NCBI GenBank assembly: GCA_020063545.1
Contig: JAGUUF010000220.1
Span: 1-7,338 of the forward strand
From: Cytophagales bacterium
GTDB lineage: Bacteria; Bacteroidota; Bacteroidia; Cytophagales; Cyclobacteriaceae
Direction of reading: 5' to 3'
DNA length: 7,338 nucleotides
The translations under genes and the position numbers were made by a program. Positions 1 to 6,310 of the stretch are shown piece after piece; position 1 is the first letter of the stretch, and each line of letters starts with the position of its first letter. The notes beneath the pieces were generated by a model that saw only the letters and a list, made by a program, of their open reading frames with translations, was not told where the DNA came from and did no database searches.

Positions 1-30
1 ATGAACTTTCAAGCCGGTTGCGATAATGCA

Positions 31-1932
31 TCATGAAACAAATTCGAGGCTCCGCTTGATAAAACGGGTCAGGTCGGGGCCGGTGAGCATGTTTTGCGAC
101 AACAGGGCCAGGTCAAACGCCTGCTTGGCCAGCTTCAGTTTTTCGTCTTCGCTTCCGGCTTTTACAATGCGTTGAATGAGCGCATGGTTGCCGTTCACCG
201 CCACGCTGTAGGCATCGGGCATTGAACCCATAAACGGGTAGCCGCCACCGCCCACTTTGGCCATGTCTTTCATCCTGCGCATAAACTCGCTCATGGTAAT
301 CACCACCGGGAATTCATCGGGCGACATGGGTTCCACCACCACGGTCATGTTCTTGTTGTTAATGGCTTTTTCGAAAACGCCTTTTAGTTGTTCCTGCTCT
401 TCGCTGCTCAGCACACTTTCCGTTTTTTCATCCTTGTGGATGAGCTTGTCAATGGGGTCGCTGTCAACGCGTTTAATGTGGGTTTTATCCAGCTTCTGTT
501 CCAGTGCGTTGATAAAGTGGCTGTCTAAAATGCCGTCCAGCACCAGAACATCGTATGCTTTGTTCCTGGCGGCCTGGATGAAGCTGTCCTGCTTGCCGGC
601 ATCGGTGGTGTAGAGGTAAATAACCTGCTTGTCTTTGTCTTTCTGGATTTCCTTCACCTTGTCTTTGTATTCATCAAGGGTGAAGTATTTTCCTTCGGTA
701 TTCTTCAGCAGGGTGAACTCTTTAGCACGGTCGTAAAACTTTTCATCGCTGATGATGCCGTACTTAACGAAGATGTTGATGTCATCCCATTTCTTTTCAA
801 AGTCAGTGCGATCCTTCTTAAACATTTCCTGCAGTTTGTCGGCCACTTTTTTGGTGATGTGCTGGCTGATTTTTTTCACATTCGAATCGCTCTGCAGATA
901 ACTGCGCGATACGTTAAGCGGGATGTCGGGCGAATCGAGCACGCCATGCAGCAGCATGAGGAAATCCGGAACCACGTCTTTCACTTCATCGGTAATGAAT
1001 ACCTGCCGTGAGTAAAGTTGGATTTTGTTCTTCTGGAGTTCAAAATCATTTTTAACCTTCGGGAAGTACAGCACACCGGTGAGGGTAAACGGGTAATCCA
1101 CATTGAGGTGTATCCAGAACAGCGGGTCTTCGCTGAACGGGTAGAGTTCTTTATAAAACTTCAGGTAGTCTTCATCCTTTAAATCGGCTGGCGATTTGGC
1201 CCAAAGCGGTTGTGTGTTGTTGATGATGCGGTCAACCGTTACGGTTTTGTATTTTTTCTTGCCGTCTTTGTCTTCACCGTCTTCAATGCTTTCTTCTTTG
1301 GTTCCGAACTTGATTTCAACCGGCAGAAATTTGCAATACTTTTCCAGGATTCCTTTCAGCCGCCATTCGTCCAGAAATTCTTCGGAATCGTTGTTGATGT
1401 GGAGGATGACATCGGTACCGCGCTGCTTTTTTACGGCAGGCGAAAGTTCAAATTCGGTGGAGCCATCGCACTCCCAGCGGGCGGCTTCTTTTTCACCGGC
1501 TGTATAGGAGCGGGATATTAATTCCACCTTGTCGGCCACCATAAAGGCCGAGTAAAAACCCAGCCCGAATTTGCCGATGATGTCTTTTGCATCGGTTTTG
1601 TCTTTAAATTTTTCGATGAACTCGGTGGCTCCGGAGAACGCGATTTGGTTAATGTATTTTTTGATTTCATCGGCCGTCATGCCGATGCCTTTATCCGACA
1701 CGGTGATCGTTTTCTTCTTCTTGTCAAAACTCACTTCAATTTTCAGATCGCCCAGTTCTTCGGAGTACTCGCCCAGCGAAGCAAGCTTTTTCAGTTTCTG
1801 GGTGGCATCAACGGCATTGGATACCAGTTCGCGAAGGAATATTTCGTGGTCGGAATAGAGAAATTTCTTAATGATAGGAAAGATGTTCTCGGTATTGATC
1901 GAGATGGTGCCTTTTTCCTGTACTTCTGCCAT
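31..1932 (-). CDS. htpG: Molecular chaperone HtpG (bacterial Hsp90)
   Basis: Cytosolic ATP-dependent Hsp90 chaperone, 633 residues, a normal length for HtpG. The N-terminal GHKL ATPase domain (about residues 8-230) is intact. ELVSNAVDA carries the catalytic Glu35 and Mg-coordinating Asn39, DKGIGMT (80-86) is the nucleotide-binding Asp motif, and GKFGLGFYSAF (120-130) is the glycine-rich lid hinge. The middle domain keeps the ATP-contacting Arg343 in LNVSRSYLQ. The C-terminal dimerisation domain contains a four-glycine run at 561-564 followed by YPFMG, which resembles what I recall of other Bacteroidota HtpG proteins. The ATG start places the conserved GTISINTE about eight residues in, as expected. 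There is no Shine-Dalgarno sequence and no CIRCE-type heat-shock operator upstream. The gene lies 84 nt downstream of the DUF4293 gene on the same strand. The identification is by recognisable family motifs and is secure. Confidence 0.98.
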   Translation of the reverse strand: MAEVQEKGTISINTENIFPIIKKFLYSDHEIFLRELVSNAVDATQKLKKLASLGEYSEELGDLKIEVSFDKKKKTITVSDKGIGMTADEIKKYINQIAFSGATEFIEKFKDKTDAKDIIGKFGLGFYSAFMVADKVELISRSYTAGEKEAARWECDGSTEFELSPAVKKQRGTDVILHINNDSEEFLDEWRLKGILEKYCKFLPVEIKFGTKEESIEDGEDKDGKKKYKTVTVDRIINNTQPLWAKSPADLKDEDYLKFYKELYPFSEDPLFWIHLNVDYPFTLTGVLYFPKVKNDFELQKNKIQLYSRQVFITDEVKDVVPDFLMLLHGVLDSPDIPLNVSRSYLQSDSNVKKISQHITKKVADKLQEMFKKDRTDFEKKWDDINIFVKYGIISDEKFYDRAKEFTLLKNTEGKYFTLDEYKDKVKEIQKDKDKQVIYLYTTDAGKQDSFIQAARNKAYDVLVLDGILDSHFINALEQKLDKTHIKRVDSDPIDKLIHKDEKTESVLSSEEQEQLKGVFEKAINNKNMTVVVEPMSPDEFPVVITMSEFMRRMKDMAKVGGGGYPFMGSMPDAYSVAVNGNHALIQRIVKAGSEDEKLKLAKQAFDLALLSQNMLTGPDLTRFIKRSLEFVS

Positions 1933-1945
1933 GACTGCCGGGTTT

Positions 1946-1976
1946 AAAAAATAAAAATCCTGTGGGCGGAAGGATT
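1946..1976 (-). terminator. Possible weak intrinsic terminator between DUF4293 gene and htpG
   Basis: Read on the minus strand, AATCCT (1976-1971) and AGGATT (1961-1956) form a 6-bp stem around a 9-nt loop. A T-rich tract follows (TTTATTTTTT on the minus strand, about 1955-1946). This is the layout of a Rho-independent terminator for the DUF4293 transcript. The stem is short and AT-rich, so it would be weak. It ends only about 14 nt before the htpG start codon, so it could equally be a leader hairpin. The T-tract also includes TATTTTTT (1953-1946), a 7/8 match to the Bacteroidota -7 box, with a TTG 23 nt upstream. Terminator and htpG promoter may therefore overlap. Confidence 0.33.
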
Positions 1977-2016
1977 CAAGTTTTATTCCAAAAGGTTTTT
2001 TATGACAGGTTGGCAG

Positions 2017-2466
2017 TTATCGAAGCCTGTCGGAGTCCCGTACCAGGCGTTCATCGCGCCTGATAAACCGGATGGCCAGCCAGTTGCAGATAACGGCCAC
2101 AAAAATCATATACAGGCCCCAGCCGTATTTAAACCCGGCAGCATGTTGTTCGGATACCTTGTTGGCAAACCACACTGCACAAATCATCATGCCGGCCAGC
2201 AGCACTGAATTAAGGGCGCCCAGTTTTATTTGAACCATGCGGTTATCGTACCGCCTGATTTCCATGATGCTGACAGTTATGGAAGCAATGCCGATAACCG
2301 CTGTTATGGAATAGGGCATGTATAAAAAAGTATCACCGTTTACATAATAAAAGGGGGTAAGCGCCCGAGCGATATTGTCTGTACTGATCCATATGGGCTG
2401 TACAAGCGAAATGACCAGCGCTACCACGGTGATTACAAGAAATACAGTTTGGATTCTTTGCCACAT
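2017..2466 (-). CDS. DUF4293 family four-helix membrane protein
   Basis: Small integral inner-membrane protein of unknown function, 149 residues, recognised as DUF4293. It opens with MWQRIQTVFL, a family-typical start. It has a central KLGALNS motif (81-87) and ends with the family's charged tail RRDERLVRDSDRLR (136-149). Four hydrophobic helices are visible, at about residues 7-25, 50-68, 84-101 and 117-134. They are linked by basic segments (RRYDNR at 71-76, IRRDER at 135-140) that probably face the cytoplasm. The ATG start is fixed by the conserved N-terminus, and there is no Shine-Dalgarno sequence. From memory, this family often sits near rho, truA or an ABC exporter gene in Bacteroidota. 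Here truA and an ABC gene are close by but on the other strand. Function cannot be inferred from the sequence. Confidence 0.9.
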   Translation of the reverse strand: MWQRIQTVFLVITVVALVISLVQPIWISTDNIARALTPFYYVNGDTFLYMPYSITAVIGIASITVSIMEIRRYDNRMVQIKLGALNSVLLAGMMICAVWFANKVSEQHAAGFKYGWGLYMIFVAVICNWLAIRFIRRDERLVRDSDRLR

Positions 2467-2489
2467 AGGGGTGTTCGCGTAACTTGCCT

Positions 2490-2497
2490 CAAAACTA
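2490..2497 (-). promoter_or_regulatory. Candidate Bacteroidota -7 box for the DUF4293 gene
   Basis: The minus strand reads TAGTTTTG here, an exact match to the Bacteroidota sigma-A -7 consensus TAnnTTTG. It lies 23 nt upstream of the DUF4293 ATG, which would leave a short 5' leader. No clear -33 TTG is visible at the expected distance, so the call rests on one box in a short divergent intergenic region. Confidence 0.4.
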
Positions 2498-2502
2498 CGA
2501 AT

Positions 2503-2510
2503 TAAATTTC
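2503..2510 (+). promoter_or_regulatory. Candidate -7 box for the thiolase-truA-ABC cluster
   Basis: TAAATTTC matches TAnnTTTG at all but the last fixed base and lies 26 nt before the thiolase ATG. A TTG at 2484-2486 could act as the -33 element, but the 16-nt spacing is shorter than usual. It is offset by a few bases from the minus-strand box at 2490-2497, so if both are used the two polymerases would compete within the same 70-bp gap. Confidence 0.28.
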
Positions 2511-2536
2511 AGCAGGAAGGTACTCGCTGCATAGCC

Positions 2537-3736
2537 ATGAAAACTGCATACATCGTTGATATTTTGCGAACACCCATCGGGAAATACGGAGGCGCACTGG
2601 CCGCGGTAAGGCCTGACGACCTGGCTGCACATGTCATTAAAAAACTGGTTGAACGCAACCCGTCTGTTGACATTCATCGGATTGAGGATGTTGTTTTCGG
2701 TGCGGCTAACCAGAGCGGTGAAGATAACCGCAATGTTGCGCGCATGGCGTTGCTGCTTGCCGGCCTTCCGAAAGAGGTGGGTGGTGTTACCGTTAACCGC
2801 TTGTGTGCCTCCGGGCTGCAGGCCATTATGGATGCAGCACGCGCCCTGATGCTCGGTGAAGGCGACCTCTACATTGCGGGAGGTGTTGAAAGCATGAGCC
2901 GCGCGCCATTTGTTATGGCCAAAGCACAAGAACCTTTTTCGCGCAAAGCGGAAATTTTTGATACCACCATGGGGTGGCGCTTCATCAATTCACGGCTCTC
3001 GAAATTGTATTACCCGTACTCCATGGGAGAAACAGCCGAGAATGTTGCGGAGAAATGGAAGATTAGCCGCGAAGAACAGGATGCGTTCGGACTTGCTTCA
3101 CAGGAGAAATACCAGCGTGCGCATGCTGCCCGAAAATTTGCTGATGAACTGGTAGCCGTACCGGTACAGCAGGGCCGGGAGATTATTCCGTTTGACAAAG
3201 ATGAACACCCGCGGGAAACAACCCTGCAAAAACTTGCAGCCTTAAAGCCGGCATTTAAAGAAGGCGGTACGGTAACAGCCGGAAATTCATCGGGCATTAA
3301 TGATGGCGCTGCGGCCTGTTTGCTGGCGGGTGAAGAGGCCGTGAAGGAGATGAACCTGAAGCCGATGGCCCGGGTAGTTTCGTTTGCCGTTGCTGGCGTT
3401 GACCCGGCCTACATGGGTGTTGGACCGGTGCCGGCCGTGCAAAAAGCATTGAAGCGTGCAGCATTAAAAATTTCAGACATTGATCTAATGGAACTGAATG
3501 AGGCATTTGCTTCGCAGTCGCTGGCGTCTATCCGCGATCTGGAAATTAACCCGGAGATCGTCAATGTGAACGGAGGAGCAATTGCCATCGGTCATCCGCT
3601 TGGGTGCAGCGGGGTGCGCATCAGCGCTACGCTTCTTCACGAAATGATAAAGCGAAAAGCCCGCTATGGCGTGGCAACCATGTGCATTGGTGTGGGGCAG
3701 GGAGCGGCAGTTGTGTTTGAGAATTTGGGGAGGTGA
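2537..3736 (+). CDS. Thiolase, 3-oxoadipyl-CoA thiolase (PcaF/PaaJ)-like acetyl-CoA acyltransferase
   Basis: Cytosolic thiolase of 399 residues, the usual length. Such enzymes either cleave a 3-oxoacyl-CoA with CoA to give acetyl-CoA or condense two acyl-CoAs. All catalytic elements are present: nucleophile Cys90 in NRLCASG, NEAF at 321-324, His353 in GHPLGCSG, and Cys383 in CIGVGQG. Several stretches resemble PcaF/PaaJ beta-ketoadipyl-CoA thiolases more than PhaA/AtoB: ANQSGEDNRNVARMALLLAG in the N-terminal half, GVESMSRAPFVM, and GWRFIN at about residue 146. No other aromatic-degradation gene is in the window, so the substrate is uncertain; 3-oxoadipyl-CoA, acetoacetyl-CoA or longer 3-oxoacyl-CoA are all possible. 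The ATG start gives the expected N-terminus (YIVDILRTPIGK). The gene is first in a tight cluster with truA and an ABC exporter gene. Confidence 0.93.
   Translation: MKTAYIVDILRTPIGKYGGALAAVRPDDLAAHVIKKLVERNPSVDIHRIEDVVFGAANQSGEDNRNVARMALLLAGLPKEVGGVTVNRLCASGLQAIMDAARALMLGEGDLYIAGGVESMSRAPFVMAKAQEPFSRKAEIFDTTMGWRFINSRLSKLYYPYSMGETAENVAEKWKISREEQDAFGLASQEKYQRAHAARKFADELVAVPVQQGREIIPFDKDEHPRETTLQKLAALKPAFKEGGTVTAGNSSGINDGAAACLLAGEEAVKEMNLKPMARVVSFAVAGVDPAYMGVGPVPAVQKALKRAALKISDIDLMELNEAFASQSLASIRDLEINPEIVNVNGGAIAIGHPLGCSGVRISATLLHEMIKRKARYGVATMCIGVGQGAAVVFENLGR
3727..3733 (+). promoter_or_regulatory. Shine-Dalgarno-like site that favours the ATG start of truA
   Basis: GGGGAGG lies in the last codons of the thiolase gene, with a 5-nt spacer to ATG 3739. 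It supports ATG 3739 over the GTG at 3733, which overlaps the motif itself. The G-rich run also encodes the thiolase C-terminal Leu-Gly-Arg, so it could be coincidental. No comparable site is seen before the other genes in the window. Confidence 0.5.
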
Positions 3737-3738
3737 GC

Positions 3739-4488
3739 ATGCCGCGCTACTTCTTCGAAATAACCTACAACGGATCAAACTACGCAGGCTGGCAAAGCCA
3801 GGCAAACGCAGTGGGTGTACAAACCGTTGTGGAAAATGCGCTGACAAACTTATTCCGGGCACCGGTTACCATCATCGGAAGCGGCAGAACCGATACCGGG
3901 GTGCACTGCATTCAACAGTTTTTTCATGCCGACATTGAAAAACCGTTTACCAAAACCGATTTAATTCACCGGCTTAATTCCTTTCTTCCGAAGGACATTG
4001 CCATCCGGTCCATACACCAGGTAAAGCCCGATGCCAGTGCACGCTACGATGCCATTCAACGGACGTATCAATATCATATCACCACCGTTAAAAACCCGCT
4101 GCTTCTCGGGCTGGCGCTTTATTATTTTAAACCAGTCAATGTGCAAACCATGAACCGGGCGGCTGCGTTACTATGCGGGAAGCATGATTTTGCCTGCTTC
4201 AGCAAAGTAAAAACGGATGTCAATCATTTTGTTTGCGATATTAAAAAGGCATTTTGGAAACAACAGGGCAATAACCTGGTCTTTACAATAACGGCAAACC
4301 GTTTTTTAAGGGGCATGGTTCGGGCTGTTGTGGGCACCTTGCTCGATGTAGGCACAGGAAAAATTTCGTTAACCGAATTTGAACGGATACTTAAAAGTAA
4401 AGACAGGAGAAAAGCAGGCGCTAATGTTGATCCGCATGGCTTGTACCTGGTTCATGTAAAATATCCCCGTTCTGTTTTTATTAAGTAG
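3739..4488 (+). CDS. truA: tRNA pseudouridine(38-40) synthase TruA
   Basis: Converts uridines 38-40 of the tRNA anticodon stem-loop to pseudouridine, acting in the cytosol as a homodimer. From the preferred ATG the protein has 249 residues, normal for TruA. The N-terminus RYFFEITYNGSNYAGWQ matches the family. The catalytic Asp52 lies in GSGRTDTGVH, with its codon at 3892-3894. Later family motifs are RTYQYHI and the C-terminal RFLRGMVRAVVGTLLDVG, which ends the RNA-binding core. An alternative GTG at 3733 would add two residues (MS) and overlap the thiolase stop by 4 nt. ATG 3739 is preferred because it aligns with family N-termini and has an SD-like GGGGAGG 5 nt upstream. It starts 2 nt after the thiolase stop and ends 6 nt before the next gene, so translational coupling within an operon is likely. 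Confidence 0.96.
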   Translation: MPRYFFEITYNGSNYAGWQSQANAVGVQTVVENALTNLFRAPVTIIGSGRTDTGVHCIQQFFHADIEKPFTKTDLIHRLNSFLPKDIAIRSIHQVKPDASARYDAIQRTYQYHITTVKNPLLLGLALYYFKPVNVQTMNRAAALLCGKHDFACFSKVKTDVNHFVCDIKKAFWKQQGNNLVFTITANRFLRGMVRAVVGTLLDVGTGKISLTEFERILKSKDRRKAGANVDPHGLYLVHVKYPRSVFIK

Positions 4489-4494
4489 AAGCAA

Positions 4495-6267
4495 TTGGAA
4501 AAGGAACAAGTAAGCAGCGGCAATATTATTGACTTCAGTGTGCTTGGGCGCCTGATGCAGTTTGTGCGACCATACAAAACCAGGTTTTATTTCCTGGTTT
4601 TTCTTACGCTGGCAATCGGTATTCTATCTCCGCTTCGCCCGTTGCTGATCCAGTACACGCTGGATAATCAGGTGGCTTCGGGAGAGTATACCGGAATGGT
4701 ATGGATGATGGCCGTGCTGGTTGCACTGCTGGTTGCCCAGTCGGCCTTGCAGTATATACATACCTACCTCTCCGGCTGGATGGGCCAGCAGGTCATCCGC
4801 GACACTCGCACAAAACTATACCAGCACCTGGTTAACCTGCGGCTAAGGTTCTTTGATAAAACTCCTATTGGCAGGCTCGTAACACGTACCATTTCAGATG
4901 TTGAAACGCTGGCCGATGTATTCAGCGAAGGGCTTGCAGCCATGGTTAGCGATTTACTCCAGCTAATCTTTATCCTGGCGTTTATGTTCTACCAGGACTG
5001 GCGCCTGGCATTACTCAGCCTGGCCACGCTTCCGCTGCTGTTAATCTCAACCTACATTTTCAAGGAAAAAATCAAGGTAGCCTTTAACGATGTACGCAAT
5101 GCCGTAGCCAACCTCAATACCTTTGTTCAGGAACATATTACCGGCATGAACGTGGTGCAGATTTTTGCCAGCGAAAAAAGAGAATTTGAAAAGTTTAAGG
5201 CAATTAATGAAGAGCATAAACAAGCCAACCTGCGGTCGGTGTTGTATTATTCTATTTATTTTCCGGTGGCCGAAATCATTGCGGCAGCCGGCATTGGCCT
5301 GCTTGTATGGTATGGGGCAAAGGGAGCAATCAATTTTGAAGAAACAGGCATTACCATCGGTAAGCTCATTGCCTTCATTATGTATATCCAGATGTTTTTC
5401 CGTCCCATTCGCATGATTGCCGACCGGTACAATACCTTGCAAATGGGTATTGTAAGTTCCTCGCGCATCATTAACCTGTTGGATAACAACGAGCATGTTC
5501 AGCACACCGGCAGTTATAAACCTGCGCACATGCAGGGTAAGGTCGAGTTTGACCACGTATGGTTTGCCTATAATGATGATCAATATGTCCTCAAAGACAT
5601 TAGTTTCACGGTAAGACCCGGAGAAACAATTGCGCTGGTGGGGGCAACCGGTGCCGGTAAATCATCTGTTATTAACCTGCTCAATCGCTTTTATGAAATC
5701 AACAAGGGTTCCATCAAGGTTGACGGGGTTGATCTTGATAACTATGATCTGGGTACCCTTCGAAGAAACATCGGGGTGGTGCTGCAGGATGTGTTTCTTT
5801 TTTCCGATACCATTTTTAACAACATCACGCTCGGCAATCCGGAAGTAACCGAAGAAATGGTATGGCATGCAGCCGATCTGGTGGGTGCCCGGAAGTTTAT
5901 TGAACGGCTGCCCGGGCAGTTTAATTACAACGTAATGGAACGGGGTGCCACCTTATCGGTGGGCCAGCGGCAATTGATTTCGTTTATCCGGGCCATGGTG
6001 TACGATCCGAAAATTCTTGTACTCGATGAGGCCACCTCATCGGTTGACAGCGACACAGAAGAAATGATCCGGCAGGCCATTGATAAAATGATGAAAGGCC
6101 GTACTTCCATCGTTATCGCCCACCGGCTTTCTACCATCCAGCGTGCCGATAAAATCCTGGTACTCGATCACGGACACATTATCGAATCGGGTAAGCATGA
6201 GGAACTTCTTCAACGCGAGGGAGCCTACGCCCAACTGCATAAAATGCAGTATAAAGAGATTGCCTGA
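4495..6267 (+). CDS. ABC exporter half-transporter (fused membrane and ATPase domains, MsbA/MdlB type)
   Basis: Inner-membrane ABC exporter subunit of 590 residues. An N-terminal elbow helix precedes six transmembrane helices (about 31-51, 67-90, 149-166, 170-188, 255-275, 285-305), followed by the ATPase domain. Visible ATPase motifs are Walker A GATGAGKSS (Lys389), Q-loop Gln431, signature LSVGQ (487-491, a variant of LSGGQ), Walker B ILVLDE with catalytic Glu512, D-loop SSVD and switch His543. A canonical Glu with a variant signature is typical of the catalytically competent subunit of heterodimeric exporters (MdlB, YheH), though a homodimer is not excluded. Substrate is unknown; lipids or drugs are usual for the family. 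The start is TTG, six nt after the truA stop and in the same frame. No ATG occurs before residue 21, and starting there would cut into the elbow helix. Probably co-transcribed with truA. Confidence 0.93.
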   Translation: MEKEQVSSGNIIDFSVLGRLMQFVRPYKTRFYFLVFLTLAIGILSPLRPLLIQYTLDNQVASGEYTGMVWMMAVLVALLVAQSALQYIHTYLSGWMGQQVIRDTRTKLYQHLVNLRLRFFDKTPIGRLVTRTISDVETLADVFSEGLAAMVSDLLQLIFILAFMFYQDWRLALLSLATLPLLLISTYIFKEKIKVAFNDVRNAVANLNTFVQEHITGMNVVQIFASEKREFEKFKAINEEHKQANLRSVLYYSIYFPVAEIIAAAGIGLLVWYGAKGAINFEETGITIGKLIAFIMYIQMFFRPIRMIADRYNTLQMGIVSSSRIINLLDNNEHVQHTGSYKPAHMQGKVEFDHVWFAYNDDQYVLKDISFTVRPGETIALVGATGAGKSSVINLLNRFYEINKGSIKVDGVDLDNYDLGTLRRNIGVVLQDVFLFSDTIFNNITLGNPEVTEEMVWHAADLVGARKFIERLPGQFNYNVMERGATLSVGQRQLISFIRAMVYDPKILVLDEATSSVDSDTEEMIRQAIDKMMKGRTSIVIAHRLSTIQRADKILVLDHGHIIESGKHEELLQREGAYAQLHKMQYKEIA

Positions 6268-6272
6268 CAGGG

Positions 6273-6299
6273 TAATGCAGTGCTCCGCTTAAAGCATTA
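6273..6299. repeat. Inverted repeat TAATGC/GCATTA between ABC gene and beta-barrel gene
   Basis: TAATGC (6273-6278) and GCATTA (6294-6299) are perfect 6-bp inverted arms with a 15-nt spacer, beginning 5 nt after the ABC stop codon. No strong T-tract follows, only TATTT, so it would be a poor intrinsic terminator. The right arm overlaps the first two bases of the TATATTTG box, which would also suit an operator. Arms this short can occur by chance. Confidence 0.3.
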
Positions 6300-6305
6300 T
6301 ATTTG
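6298..6305 (+). promoter_or_regulatory. Exact TAnnTTTG -7 box just upstream of the beta-barrel gene
   Basis: TATATTTG matches the Bacteroidota -7 consensus at all fixed positions. It ends 5 nt before ATG 6311, so transcription would start at or within a few bases of the ATG, giving a leaderless or nearly leaderless mRNA. A -33 TTG is not evident. An in-frame TAA at 6290-6292 and the signal peptide both argue that ATG 6311 is the true start. Confidence 0.5.
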
Positions 6306-6310
6306 CCTTA

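Noticed and set aside
1..36. Plus-strand ATG at the first base of the window
   Set aside because: The frame closes after 11 codons at TGA. It is too short to support as a gene and lies at the 3' end of htpG on the other strand.
257..613. Plus-strand open frames within htpG (including those around 1196-1521 and 1571-1947)
   Set aside because: All are antisense to an intact htpG, with low-complexity Ser/Leu- or Phe-rich translations and no domain signal.
2004..2031. Inverted repeat GACAGG/CCTGTC straddling the DUF4293 stop codon, considered as its terminator
   Set aside because: On the minus strand the hairpin is followed by ATAAAAAA rather than a T-tract, the loop is 16 nt, and the arms are only 6 bp. 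On the plus strand no gene ends there.
2495..2929. 144-codon minus-strand open frame overlapping the thiolase N-terminal region and the divergent promoter gap
   Set aside because: It covers conserved thiolase coding sequence, its translation is compositionally odd (Asn, His and Cys rich), and there is no supporting promoter or motif.
3485..3862. 125-codon minus-strand open frame across the thiolase/truA junction
   Set aside because: It is antisense to two well-supported genes, and its Arg/Ser/Pro-rich translation is typical of a shadow frame.
5047..5583. 178-codon open frame on the minus strand inside the ABC exporter gene
   Set aside because: It lies antisense to a gene with intact family motifs, shows no recognisable domain, and is explained by the codon bias of the sense strand.
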